A stretch of DNA of 42,098 bases from Nitrospiraceae bacterium (GTDB taxonomy: Bacteria; Nitrospirota; Nitrospiria; Nitrospirales; Nitrospiraceae). The notes beneath the pieces are model-generated. The model did not search any database. It saw nothing but the letters and a program-made list of their open reading frames with translations, and had not been told where the DNA came from. Each line of letters opens with the position of its first letter. Position 1 is the first letter of the stretch. The position numbers and the translations under genes were made by a program. Where the stretch lies: assembly GCA_013140715.1 (NCBI GenBank), contig JABFSG010000055.1:1-42098 (forward strand), read 5' to 3'. Positions 7,687 through 15,754 of this stretch are shown here, one piece after another.

Positions 7687-7860
7687 GTGAAGCTGCTCAC
7701 CGTGGTGCTGCAGGAGTCCCAGTATGAGTGGCTTGTGGAGATGGGACACGAGGAGAAGCTGATGCCGTCGCAGGTCTTGGTCGCGATCGTGGGGGACTAT
7801 CTCAAGTTCCGGCTCGCGCTGTGGGAGATTCACCAGGTGGGGATACGAGGCAAAGGATGA
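7687..7860 (+). CDS. 57-residue protein, possible ribbon-helix-helix
   Basis: Starts at GTG 7687, three bases after the DUF2523 stop, and ends with the ATGA that starts zot, so it is embedded in the coupled operon. The sequence LLTVVLQESQYEWLVEMG, then MPSQVLVAIVGDYLKFR has the beta-strand/helix/helix rhythm of small ribbon-helix-helix (CopG-like) proteins. It has no membrane segment. A regulatory role for the late operon is possible, but the assignment is weak. Confidence 0.5.
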   Translation: MKLLTVVLQESQYEWLVEMGHEEKLMPSQVLVAIVGDYLKFRLALWEIHQVGIRGKG

Positions 7861-9041
7861 TTGAACTGCTGGAGGGGGTCCCAGGATCCGGCAAGTCCTA
7901 CTACGCGGTCTCTGAGCGGTTGCTCAAGTGGGTGCGTGCCGGTCGGCGCGTGTATGTATTCGTCGATGGCCTCTATCTGGATCGGCTGGCGCTGTTTGAA
8001 GGGATGGAGATGTCTCAGCTGGAACAGCAACTCACGCTCTGGATGACAGGTGAGGACGTGAAGGCCGGTCTCCTGCACGTAGAGCCGGGCTCTGCGGTGT
8101 TGATTGACGAAGTGCAAACCGTGTTTCGCTCGAAAGACAAAACGGACCCCGCGCTCTTGCGGTGGCTCGAAACCCATCGGCATCGGGGCATCGATCTGGT
8201 GCTGATGTGTCAACAGTATGGGCAAGTGACGCTCGGGGTGAATCGGTTGGTGGAAGCGACCACGAAGTTTCGCCGGCTGGATCGGTTCGGGTTGAAGAAT
8301 CGGTATCAGGCCTCCGTCCGAGGTAATCCCGAAGAGCTGGAAGTAATCCGGATGTTCTCGGGCAAATACGACCCGAAGCTCTACGCCTATTATTCGTCGT
8401 ATTCCTCAGCCACGGTGCGCGAAACGGCGCGCGGAGGGTCCATGTTGAAGAGTCCGACGGTGCTCATCGGGGGACTGGGTCTGGTTGTGGCGGTCGGATG
8501 GTTTGCGTTTGGCGGGTGGCTCTCCGGGGCGAAACCTCCACAAGCGGCTGCCGTCTCGACGCTCCCGCCTCCTCCTCCACTCACTGCGGCCCAAGGGCCT
8601 CAGCCGGTGGTGGTTGCGGCTCAGCTGGTCTCGGAGCCGGTCGTACAGCCTGTGCGGATTCAGGGGGGTCTGTTGACGGAGGTGCAGGGTGCGCCGCAGT
8701 GGCTCTATGTCTCGGAGTCTGGCCGAATCATGACGGACGAAGAGATTGCGATGGTCTCAGGCGGAATCGTCAATGCCCGGATGGATCGCGGGGTACGAAT
8801 CCTCTCAGGTTCCGGGGTGGTGTGGGGCGGAGACGTCTCGACGCCAGCGGCATTAATTCCGACGGGTGGTGGAGTGGTGCCTGCTCCCGCAACCGCGACC
8901 ATGGGAGCAGAGGAGCGGGCATCGGTGGAGGAGGCTCCTCCGGTGCCTGCTGGCTACGGAACGAAGGATCCCTTGGCCACGCCTCCGGGGTTGCTCGCGT
9001 CGCCTCCGGGCTTATTGGCGAGCCCACCGGACCTGCGGTAA
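7857..9041 (+). CDS. zot: Zot-like assembly ATPase (filamentous phage pI)
   Basis: A 394-residue protein starting at the ATG overlapping the preceding stop; the longer frame from 7728 lies inside the previous gene. Walker A is GVPGSGKS at residues 7-14 and Walker B is AVLIDEVQTVF (D84-E85). After the cytoplasmic ATPase comes one membrane helix (about 199-222, VLIGGLGLVVAVGWFAFGGW) and a periplasmic C-terminal domain, the normal Zot/pI topology. It powers virion extrusion at the inner membrane and contacts an outer-membrane secretin, which this prophage lacks. The C-terminal end is a small repeat (PPGLLAS twice, then PPDLR). The name comes from the Vibrio CTX-phage homologue; toxin activity should not be assumed. 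Confidence 0.92.
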   Translation: MIELLEGVPGSGKSYYAVSERLLKWVRAGRRVYVFVDGLYLDRLALFEGMEMSQLEQQLTLWMTGEDVKAGLLHVEPGSAVLIDEVQTVFRSKDKTDPALLRWLETHRHRGIDLVLMCQQYGQVTLGVNRLVEATTKFRRLDRFGLKNRYQASVRGNPEELEVIRMFSGKYDPKLYAYYSSYSSATVRETARGGSMLKSPTVLIGGLGLVVAVGWFAFGGWLSGAKPPQAAAVSTLPPPPPLTAAQGPQPVVVAAQLVSEPVVQPVRIQGGLLTEVQGAPQWLYVSESGRIMTDEEIAMVSGGIVNARMDRGVRILSGSGVVWGGDVSTPAALIPTGGGVVPAPATATMGAEERASVEEAPPVPAGYGTKDPLATPPGLLASPPGLLASPPDLR

Positions 9042-9050
9042 GAGGGAACC

Positions 9051-9158
9051 ATGGATCAATCGGCTCTCGATGCGCTGGTGTACTGGGCGGGTGCGTTTTT
9101 CCTGGGAGGCTTTGCGGTCGGTGTGATCGTGAAGCTGTTGCTTGGGAGAATAAGTTGA
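9051..9158 (+). CDS. 35-residue single-TM phage protein
   Basis: ATG at 9051 follows AAGAGGGAACC, 9 bases after the zot stop. The product has a short acidic N-terminus (MDQSALDAL), one membrane helix (VYWAGAFFLGGFAVGVIVKL) and a basic end (LLGRIS). The layout fits a minor coat protein. It lies between zot and the major coat gene. Confidence 0.65.
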   Translation: MDQSALDALVYWAGAFFLGGFAVGVIVKLLLGRIS

Positions 9159-9174
9159 GAGGGGGTGAGGAAGG

Positions 9175-9375
9175 ATGGTGAAGAAAGTTGCAGTAGGGGT
9201 ACTCGGGCTGTCCGTCATGGCGTCTTCGGCCATGGCGCAGGTGTTTCCCGTGGATGCCGCGACGACCACGACGATTTCCAGCGTCAAGGGTGACATCGTG
9301 GCGTGGGGCGTGGTGTTCATTGGGGTGGCGCTGACGATTTTCGCGTACAAGCGCGTGAAGTCGTTGGTGCGGTAA
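9175..9375 (+). CDS. Major coat protein (pVIII-like)
   Basis: A 66-residue precursor: signal peptide MVKKVAVGVLGLSVMASSAMA with a good AMA cleavage site, then a mature part of about 45 residues with a polar N-terminal third (QVFPVDAATTTTISSVKGD), a central hydrophobic helix (IVAWGVVFIGVALTIFAY) and a basic C-terminus (KRVKSLVR) that would line the DNA inside the virion. This is the classic filamentous-phage major coat layout. GAGGAAGG precedes the ATG. A hairpin follows the stop. Confidence 0.85.
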   Translation: MVKKVAVGVLGLSVMASSAMAQVFPVDAATTTTISSVKGDIVAWGVVFIGVALTIFAYKRVKSLVR

Positions 9376-9389
9376 TCGGGCTGATGGGG

Positions 9390-9413
9390 CGGTAGCCTGT
9401 GCACGGGCTGCCG
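9390..9413 (+). terminator. Hairpin after the major coat gene
   Basis: CGGTAGCC (9390-9397) pairs with GGCTGCCG (9406-9413) over 8 base pairs with one G-T, loop of 8, followed by TCTTGTCGTG. Strong terminators after the major coat gene are usual in filamentous phages. The T-tract here is weak. Confidence 0.5.
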
Positions 9414-9439
9414 TCTTGTCGTGTGAAAGGGGGGCGTCG

Positions 9440-9583
9440 ATGGTACTCGCGACAGTCGCAACGGATCTGCATCAACTCGGCAACGCGCTTGCGGCGGATG
9501 TGATCGGATGGGGCGCGGCAGTGCTGGGGCTCGCGCTCACGGCGTCCGCGGTCATCTGGGTGCTCCGGTTAGTGCGGGCCTAA
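9440..9583 (+). CDS. 47-residue coat-like phage protein without signal peptide
   Basis: ATG at 9440 follows AAAGGGGGGCG. The product has an amphipathic start (ATVATDLHQLGNALAADVIG), one hydrophobic helix (WGAAVLGLALTASAVIWVL) and a basic end (RLVRA). It looks like a mature coat protein lacking the signal sequence of the gene before it. It may be a second coat or end-cap protein. It lies beyond the hairpin after the major coat gene, so it may be expressed at a lower level. Confidence 0.6.
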   Translation: MVLATVATDLHQLGNALAADVIGWGAAVLGLALTASAVIWVLRLVRA

Positions 9584-9587
9584 GCCC

Positions 9588-10094
9588 TCACACGCCGGGC
9601 CAGCCCTGATCGGCGAAGCTGTAGCAGCGCTCCTCGGTGAGGATGAGATGATCTAAGAGCGTGATGCCGAGCAAGTCGGCACCTTGCCGGAGTCGGCTGG
9701 TGAGCACACGATCCTCTTGGCTGGGCGTCACATCGCCGCCGGACGGATGATTGTGCGCACAAATCCAGGCAGCGGCATTCATCAGGATCAACGGTTTGAA
9801 CACCTCGCGCGGATGCACAATGGCCAAGCTCAGAGAACCGATCGAAACGACATTGACCCCGATGATGGCATGCTTCGCATCCAGCCCGCAGACCAGGAAT
9901 TGTTCGCGGTCCAGTCCCGCAAAGAGCGGTCTGAGAAGAGCCGCAGCGGCGACCGAGGTGTTCAGCGGTGACGAGGGCGGGACGGCTCGGTTCTCGCGAA
10001 CGAGCGTGACCCGGTATCGAGGCACCGCGTATTCGTGGCTCGGCTTCGGCTGCCGTCGCCCGTTCAGCATGTCCTGGGAACCGTGAATGGCCAT
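9588..10094 (-). CDS. RadC-like JAB/JAMM (MPN+) domain protein
   Basis: A 168-residue protein encoded against the phage operon. ATG at 10094 is chosen because GGAGG lies just upstream; the frame extends to 10130. The JAMM metal site is complete: Glu in LDREQF (residue 64), HNHPSGGD (H114, H116), then S125 and D128 in the spacing HxHPx7Sx2D. The domain follows a short N-terminal region rather than the helix-hairpin-helix of chromosomal RadC. RadC-like proteins are frequent on phages, plasmids and islands; their biochemical role is unsettled, possibly DNA metabolism or de-ubiquitination-like chemistry. Because it is transcribed in the opposite direction with its own promoter region, it is probably an accessory (moron-type) gene. 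Confidence 0.88.
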   Translation of the reverse strand: MAIHGSQDMLNGRRQPKPSHEYAVPRYRVTLVRENRAVPPSSPLNTSVAAAALLRPLFAGLDREQFLVCGLDAKHAIIGVNVVSIGSLSLAIVHPREVFKPLILMNAAAWICAHNHPSGGDVTPSQEDRVLTSRLRQGADLLGITLLDHLILTEERCYSFADQGWPGV

Positions 10095-10123
10095 GTCCGC
10101 CTCCTTCTTCAACACAATGTTTA

Positions 10124-10328
10124 GCCCCACCCTTCACAGCACAGGGGTGGGGCGTCGAAGAAGCAGGCGGGCTGGCGCGCTCGCGGGGAACAGGCCTGAA
10201 GGGCATCCGGAAGGCGTGGACGCTGCTCTTCAGCGCCAGCTCGCATCCACTGAGCGTTCAGTCCGAATCCGACGCCGGCGGTTACGCGGGCGCATCATGG
10301 GGGGATGGGGGTGTCGTCAGACTCCCCC
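10124..10328. other. Phage non-coding region with two G/C hairpins (origin or packaging candidate)
   Basis: GCCCCACCC (10124-10132) pairs perfectly with GGGTGGGGC (10145-10153). A second hairpin is formed by GGGGG (10307-10311) and CCCCC (10324-10328), with three more pairs inside. Between radC-like and the excisionase I see no believable gene; ORFs here are antisense or frame shadows. Filamentous phages keep their packaging signal and complementary-strand origin in such a non-coding hairpin region. It also must hold the divergent promoters of the two flanking genes. Confidence 0.45.
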
Positions 10329-10387
10329 GGTTCGTGGCGATGGAATGGTATTGACGGTAACGGATGCTCTTTTTTTCCGGGAGGACC

Positions 10388-10603
10388 ATGCGCAAACTTT
10401 TGACAATGAATGAGGCATCGGAGTATCTAGGCATATCAAAATTGACTCTCTATGGTTGGGTATCTGAACGGAAGCTAGGTTTCATCAAGGTCGGACGGCT
10501 CGTGAAGTTTAAACAAGAACATCTCGACAGGTGGATTGATCAACACACAGTCAAGGCGCGGTCTGTATCGCAAGAGCGTGTAGATGTTTCCTCAGAGCAC
10601 TGA
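10388..10603 (+). CDS. Excisionase-like HTH protein
   Basis: A 71-residue protein starting at the ATG at 10388, behind GGGAGGA. The sequence MNEASEYLGISKLTLYGWVS, then KLGFIKVGRLVKFKQEHLDRWI is the winged helix-turn-helix (HTH_17) of small excisionases: helix-turn-helix, wing with KVGR.VKF, and a last helix. It lies 51 bases before the integrase, so it is probably its recombination directionality factor. A role as repressor is the alternative. Confidence 0.8.
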   Translation: MRKLLTMNEASEYLGISKLTLYGWVSERKLGFIKVGRLVKFKQEHLDRWIDQHTVKARSVSQERVDVSSEH

Positions 10604-10654
10604 TAGCAGCGTCATAGCTTCTGGCAGCTCGTACAGGTTAGTAGGGAGATAAAC

Positions 10655-11803
10655 ATGGGACTTACCAAACGATTTGACAGTTACTATGTGGAATTTCGCG
10701 TCATGGAAAGCGAAGACGGAAAATCTCTCGTTTTGGCGAGCGGGGTGCCTGGAGCCAGAAAGAAACGCTGGAAGGTCGGCTGTCTGAACAAGACGGCCGC
10801 ACGAGATATGGAATCGACAATCAGAACGCGCCTCCTTCTCGGTCAGGAACATAGTGAGCGGGCCAAGCCAACACTCTTTAAAGAGTGGGCTAAGACGTAC
10901 CTTGAGTTAGAGGAAGTGAAGTCACTCCGGTCCTTCGTCGGTCGATCGCACAGCGTTGAGCGGCACTTGGTCCCTTTCTTCGGAGGGAAGATACTCTCAG
11001 AGATCAGACCGCAGGACGTAGAAGCCTTCAGGGGACAGCGAAAGAAGAAGGACGGCAATCCAGCTAGCGTGCAGACGGTCAATCACGATCACATTGCCCT
11101 GAAGCATTGTCTGAACGTGGCGATCCGGAGGGGACTGCTTCAGAGTAATCCTGCATCAAAAGTTCCGATGCCCAATCCGGAGAACGAACGCGATAGGGTA
11201 TTGAGCGATGAAGAATGGAGCAAGCTGTATCAGGCAGCTAAGCCGCATTTGCGTCCTGTTCTTCTCACGGCCTATCAGTTAGGGCAGCGGTTCAGTGAAA
11301 TTGTCGGCCTGACATGGGATCGGGTCGATATAAAGCGAGGCTTCATCACTTTGCGGTCCCTCGATACGAAGACCAAGACTGCTCGACAGGTGCCTATGAC
11401 TCCGGATGTGAAGGTGGCACTGCAACGTCTTGCCAAGGTTCGGACCCTTACGACGGCGACGACCGAAGCTGTCTCCCGTCATGTCTTCACTTATGAGGGC
11501 AAACCTCTCCAGCGTGTGAGCCGATCTTTTAAAACTGCTCTGAAGGATGCCGGCATCTCAGACTTTCGATTCCACGACCTCCGCCACTGTGCCTCCACAA
11601 ATTTACGAAGGGCAGGGGTGGATACAGCAACCGCCATGAAGATCGTTGGGCATAAGTCAGAGAAGATGTGGAAGCGATACAATGCGATTGAGGAGCGGGA
11701 CTTGACGCAAGCGGCTCAAAAGGTTCACAAATACCTCCAAGAGAACACTAGGGGAACACTAGCCGAGAATATTGCTACCTACACTGCGCGCAAGCGCACG
11801 TAA
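10655..11803 (+). CDS. int: Tyrosine recombinase / phage integrase
   Basis: A 382-residue integrase with the full catalytic set: R212 in GQRFSE, H307-x-L-R310-H in HDLRHCAS, H333 in GHKSEKM and the nucleophile Y342 in WKRYNAI. The N-terminal part has an Arm-type beta domain (MGLTKRFDSYYVEFRVME) and a SAM-like core-binding domain (about 65-150). It would integrate and excise the prophage. The stop is 19 bases before tRNA-Arg, the likely attachment target. GTAGGGAG lies upstream of the ATG. Confidence 0.93.
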   Translation: MGLTKRFDSYYVEFRVMESEDGKSLVLASGVPGARKKRWKVGCLNKTAARDMESTIRTRLLLGQEHSERAKPTLFKEWAKTYLELEEVKSLRSFVGRSHSVERHLVPFFGGKILSEIRPQDVEAFRGQRKKKDGNPASVQTVNHDHIALKHCLNVAIRRGLLQSNPASKVPMPNPENERDRVLSDEEWSKLYQAAKPHLRPVLLTAYQLGQRFSEIVGLTWDRVDIKRGFITLRSLDTKTKTARQVPMTPDVKVALQRLAKVRTLTTATTEAVSRHVFTYEGKPLQRVSRSFKTALKDAGISDFRFHDLRHCASTNLRRAGVDTATAMKIVGHKSEKMWKRYNAIEERDLTQAAQKVHKYLQENTRGTLAENIATYTARKRT

Positions 11804-11822
11804 GTGATTGAAAAAGTTGAAG

Positions 11823-11899
<77 letters not shown>

Positions 11900-11914
11900 C
11901 AGAGCTTTCTATCC

Positions 11915-14860
11915 ATGCGCTGGTTGCTTCGTCCATCCGGTCTTGGAATCCTTGCTTTGGGCTTGGTGATTCTCTATGCCCTCCTCGGGTTTTTCCTCCT
12001 TCCGTACCTGATTCAGACCTACGCGATTCCTGCCGTTGCTGAGAAGCTCAAACGTCCTGTGCTCGTCAAAGAGATCGAGCTGAATCCCTTTGCCCTTTCG
12101 CTCCGGTTGACAGGTCTGGAAGTTCGAGAACCGGATCAGTCCGCCTTGCTCGGGTTCGACGAGTTCTACATCAATTTTCAGGCAAGTTCTCTCATTCGCC
12201 GGGCCTATGTCTTCGATACCATCCGGATCACGGTTCCCTATGTGTCTGCGCGGGTCTTCAAGGATGGGCGCATGAATCTGGCGGAGCTTGTGCCGCCGGA
12301 CGATGCATCGCAACCGGTCACGCCGCAGCAAGCCGAGAAGGCTAAGGCCGAGGTGCCTGCGATCGAGATCGGTGAGTTCGAGATCACGCAAGGGATTGTC
12401 GAGTTTCGCGATGAATCGAAATTCAGGCCCTATGAGCTTGCGATCGTTCCAATCCATATTGTGTTGAAGAATTTCCATACCAAGCCAGGCGGCGACAATA
12501 CCTATGCCTTCACAGCAGAGTTGGGTAAGGGCGAAGCTCTCTCATGGACCGGCACTATCTCGCTCGAACCGATTCAATCTTCCGGCATGGTCTCCCTCTC
12601 CGGCGTGAAGCTGCCAGGCCTGTGGCAATACCTCCATGACCGATTCCGTTTCGATGTGACCGACGGCACAGTTGCGGCCGATGCCAAGTACTCATTCGAT
12701 TCCAGCGTTACTCCCGTCAAGTTTCAAATTTCACAAGGGAATGTCCATGTCGAAAATCTCGCACTCAAGGAAGATGGGAGTCTCGACCCGGTCATCACGA
12801 TTCCGGCGCTGAACGTCGAAGGTGTGGACGTGGACCTCGCGACGTACGAGGTCACGGTTCGGAACATTGCAGTTGAGCGCGCGTCATTCACCGCCTGGTT
12901 GAATCCCGAGGGCACCGTGAACTATCAACAGATGTTTATCTCAGCCGACTCCGTCCAGCCACCGCCTGCTTCCGGCAACGTTCCTCCAAAGCCCAACGAT
13001 GAAAAGCCATGGGCTGTGTGGCTCAAGGAGATCACGCTCCAGGACCATTCGATCGATTTCGACGATCGCACCTTGCAGACCCCGGCCCATATCGAGGTGC
13101 GGGCCTTGACTGTCAAAACCCACGACCTGCGAATTCCGATCACAAAGGCTCTGCCGCTTGAAGTCGGGCTGCAGCTGAATGAAACCGGGACTATTCGTGT
13201 GAATGGGGCTGTGTTGCCCAGTCCGTTTCAAGCGGATGTCGCGTTGGTGCTAAAGGACATTGCGATCAGGCCGTTTCAGCCGTACTTTGAAAAATTTGCG
13301 AAGATCGACATTCAGTCCGGTTCCATCAATTTGGATGGGAGGATGCACCTTGCAACGGAACATCCGAACGGCCCACTTTTGTCCTATGAAGGCAATGTCG
13401 GTGTCGAGAAATTGAGCGTAGCCGACCGCGATCAGGGTGACGAGGTGGCCTCGCTGCAAACCTTGTCGCTCAACACGATTCGTATGACCCTCGATCCCAC
13501 CACGGTCTCGATTCAAGAGGTGGGTCTCCAGCAGCCCATGGCGCATCTCGTTGTGCTGCCGGACGGGGGATTGAATCTCGGTAAGCTCGCCGCTGCGCCT
13601 CCGCCGTCGGCCTCGGCGGATGAGGGGTCTGTGGCGCCTCAGAAGGCTAAGAGTCCCCCGGTTCCGGTGACGGTCGGTGTGGTGAAACTGGGAAGAGCAG
13701 CCGTGACGTTCCGGGATACCTCGGTGCAACCTGCTGTCCAGACCGGACTTTCAGACCTAACCGGTACGATCAAGAGACTGTCGTCGAAGCAGCTGGCCAG
13801 GGCGGACGTTGACATCACCGGTCGTGTAGGTAAGGCGGCGCCGCTTAAGATTGCAGGGACCATCAATCCTTTAAGCGAGGATGCATTTACAGATCTCACG
13901 ATTACCCTTGGGGGTATGGACTTGACCGCGGAAGGTCCCTACAGCGGCAAGTATGTCGGCTATGGATTATCGAAGGGGAAGCTCTCGCTCGATTTGAGGT
14001 ACAAGGTTTCTCAAAAACAGCTTGAGGCGGAAAACAAATTGGTCGTCGATCAACTGACGTTCGGGGAAAAGGTCGATAGCCCAGATGCGACGTCGCTGCC
14101 TGTTCCGCTGATTGTGGCGCTCTTGAAAGATCGCAAGGGGCGCATCGACATCGATCTACCCATTCGCGGCGACTTGAATGATCCAGACTTCAGGTACGGT
14201 AAGGTGGTCCTTGCGACCCTGTTCAATCTACTCACGAAAATTGTAGCATCTCCGTTTTCGCTGATGGGAAAGCTCATTCCCGGCGGCGGCAATGAGGAAG
14301 ATCTACAGTTCATCTCGTTCCCTCCTGGGAGTGCGACGGTGCCGGATGGGGAGAGCAAGAAGCTTGAAGCCTTGGCGAAGGGGCTGGAGGAGCGGCCGAG
14401 CCTCCGGCTCGAAATCGCAGGGACCGCCGATCCCGTCCGCGATCGACAGATACTCAATCGTATGAAACTTCAGGCGGATATCCAGGCTCTGTGGCAGCGC
14501 GAGCGGGGAAAGCCTGCAGCAAAAGGAGAGGCGGTACCGACAGATGACGAGCAGCGGCTTGTAGGAGAACTTTACGAAGCGCATCAGAAAAAGGCGGCTT
14601 TGTCCGCTACGCCGCCCCAAGCGGAGAGTCCTGCTAAACCACCGACGATCGAAGAGATGAAGCAGGTGTTGGTAACTGCCATGCCTTTGGATGAAGAGGC
14701 GCTTCGCACGCTGGCCCGTCAGCGCGCCGACCAGGTTCTGGAGCAATTGACCGTTGAGGGGAAGCTGGCCGATGAACGTGTCTTTCTGCTGGACGTTGAT
14801 CCAAATGCATCAGGCCATGAGCAGATACGAAGTAGATTAGCGGTTGCAGCTGTACCATGA
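11915..14860 (+). CDS. DUF748 / AsmA-like envelope protein
   Basis: A 981-residue protein with one N-terminal membrane anchor (ILALGLVILYALLGFFLLPY) and a very long, beta-rich periplasmic part. Features typical of DUF748 are seen: an N-terminal AsmA-like section (PVLVKEIELNPFALSLRLTG), repeated strands across the middle, and a C-terminal OmpA-like stretch (FPPGSATVPDGESKKLEALA, then LEIAGTAD). AsmA-like proteins are thought to form hydrophobic grooves bridging inner and outer membranes for lipid traffic; that role is inferred for this family. A proline-rich linker at about residues 563-590 separates the two halves. Starts 15 bases after the tRNA. Confidence 0.85.
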   Translation: MRWLLRPSGLGILALGLVILYALLGFFLLPYLIQTYAIPAVAEKLKRPVLVKEIELNPFALSLRLTGLEVREPDQSALLGFDEFYINFQASSLIRRAYVFDTIRITVPYVSARVFKDGRMNLAELVPPDDASQPVTPQQAEKAKAEVPAIEIGEFEITQGIVEFRDESKFRPYELAIVPIHIVLKNFHTKPGGDNTYAFTAELGKGEALSWTGTISLEPIQSSGMVSLSGVKLPGLWQYLHDRFRFDVTDGTVAADAKYSFDSSVTPVKFQISQGNVHVENLALKEDGSLDPVITIPALNVEGVDVDLATYEVTVRNIAVERASFTAWLNPEGTVNYQQMFISADSVQPPPASGNVPPKPNDEKPWAVWLKEITLQDHSIDFDDRTLQTPAHIEVRALTVKTHDLRIPITKALPLEVGLQLNETGTIRVNGAVLPSPFQADVALVLKDIAIRPFQPYFEKFAKIDIQSGSINLDGRMHLATEHPNGPLLSYEGNVGVEKLSVADRDQGDEVASLQTLSLNTIRMTLDPTTVSIQEVGLQQPMAHLVVLPDGGLNLGKLAAAPPPSASADEGSVAPQKAKSPPVPVTVGVVKLGRAAVTFRDTSVQPAVQTGLSDLTGTIKRLSSKQLARADVDITGRVGKAAPLKIAGTINPLSEDAFTDLTITLGGMDLTAEGPYSGKYVGYGLSKGKLSLDLRYKVSQKQLEAENKLVVDQLTFGEKVDSPDATSLPVPLIVALLKDRKGRIDIDLPIRGDLNDPDFRYGKVVLATLFNLLTKIVASPFSLMGKLIPGGGNEEDLQFISFPPGSATVPDGESKKLEALAKGLEERPSLRLEIAGTADPVRDRQILNRMKLQADIQALWQRERGKPAAKGEAVPTDDEQRLVGELYEAHQKKAALSATPPQAESPAKPPTIEEMKQVLVTAMPLDEEALRTLARQRADQVLEQLTVEGKLADERVFLLDVDPNASGHEQIRSRLAVAAVP

Positions 14861-15011
14861 GCAGTACTTCCTTCGAGGTCTGACGATCCTTCACTCTATT
14901 GAAACTTGAGATGCTCGTCCCTCTTGAAGTCTCCCTAGACGGCACTGTATCGTAGATCAATCAGGGCCGTAGATCTCTATTTTCACTGACGTATATAGAA
15001 CGGAGGGTGCC

Positions 15012-15647
15012 ATGGCAGTACGATTGGGAGATGAAGCGCCGAATTTCACGGCAGAGACGACAGAGGGAACCATCAATTTTCACGAGTGGCTAGGTGGGGG
15101 ATGGGGGATTCTTTTTTCGCACCCGAAGGACTATACCCCGGTCTGTACCACCGAGCTGGGAACTGTCGCGAAGATTACGCCGGAATTCAAGAAGCGGGGG
15201 GTTAAAGTCATCGCCGTCAGTGTCGATCCATTAGATTCCCACAAGGGTTGGATCAATGACATCAATGAGACGCAACAGACGACGATGAATTATCCAATCA
15301 TTGCCGATCCTGATAAAAAGGTTGCGACCCTTTACGATATGATCCATCCGAATGCCATAGACAACATGACGGTCCGATCGGTGTTCATTGTCGGGCCAGA
15401 TAAAAAGGTGAAGCTAACATTGACCTATCCTGCTTCATGTGGCCGTAATTTCGACGAACTGCTAAGGGTCGTTGACTCCCTTCAGCTAACCTCTAAATTC
15501 AAAGTTGCGACACCAGCCAATTGGAAGGATGGAGAGGATTGCATCATCACACCAGCGGTGAACAACGACGAAGCCAAGACTCTGTTCCCCAAGGGCGTTA
15601 AGATTGTGAAGCCCTACCTGCGCTATACCCCACAGCCGAACAAGTAA
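15012..15647 (+). CDS. 1-Cys-type peroxiredoxin (Prx6 subfamily)
   Basis: A 211-residue cytoplasmic thiol peroxidase that reduces H2O2 and organic peroxides. The active-site motif PVCTTE holds the peroxidatic Cys45, preceded by FSHPKDYTP, and the C-terminal domain (KVATPANWKDGEDCI..P) is of the Prx6 type. Two more Cys are present: C143 in YPASCGRNFDE, where most family members have Thr, and C177. They might act as resolving Cys as in some archaeal Prx6-like enzymes. CGGAGGG precedes the ATG at a good distance. It stands alone as a single-gene unit with its own terminator. Confidence 0.93.
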   Translation: MAVRLGDEAPNFTAETTEGTINFHEWLGGGWGILFSHPKDYTPVCTTELGTVAKITPEFKKRGVKVIAVSVDPLDSHKGWINDINETQQTTMNYPIIADPDKKVATLYDMIHPNAIDNMTVRSVFIVGPDKKVKLTLTYPASCGRNFDELLRVVDSLQLTSKFKVATPANWKDGEDCIITPAVNNDEAKTLFPKGVKIVKPYLRYTPQPNK

Positions 15648-15673
15648 TAAGCCGGGTGGGTGATTGATATGGA

Positions 15674-15704
15674 GGGCGAGAGAGGCTCAATGCTGCTCCC
15701 GCCC
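15674..15704 (+). terminator. Hairpin between convergent prx and radical SAM genes
   Basis: GGGCG(a)GAG on the left (from 15674) pairs with CTCcCGCCC (ending 15704), followed by TTCGTATTTCT. It lies 27 bases after the peroxiredoxin stop and could serve both converging genes. Confidence 0.55.
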
Positions 15705-15754
15705 TTCGTATTTCTAGCAGGATGCTGCACGCCATCTTTTTGCATATTCTGCTT

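Larger units (their letters stand above)
4231..11803 (+). mobile_element. Integrated filamentous phage (inovirus) prophage
   Basis: The order HTH protein, Rep, ssDNA-binding protein, small membrane protein, pIII-like adsorption protein, pVI-like DUF2523 protein, Zot/pI, small coat proteins is the standard inovirus module. A RadC-like gene, an excisionase and a tyrosine integrase are added. Start codons overlap the previous stop in most places, as in filamentous phages. No pIV secretin is encoded, so virions would use a host secretin. The right limit is drawn at the integrase stop, next to tRNA-Arg. The left limit is set arbitrarily at the phased repeats, because I found no duplicated tRNA segment to mark attL. 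Confidence 0.85.
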
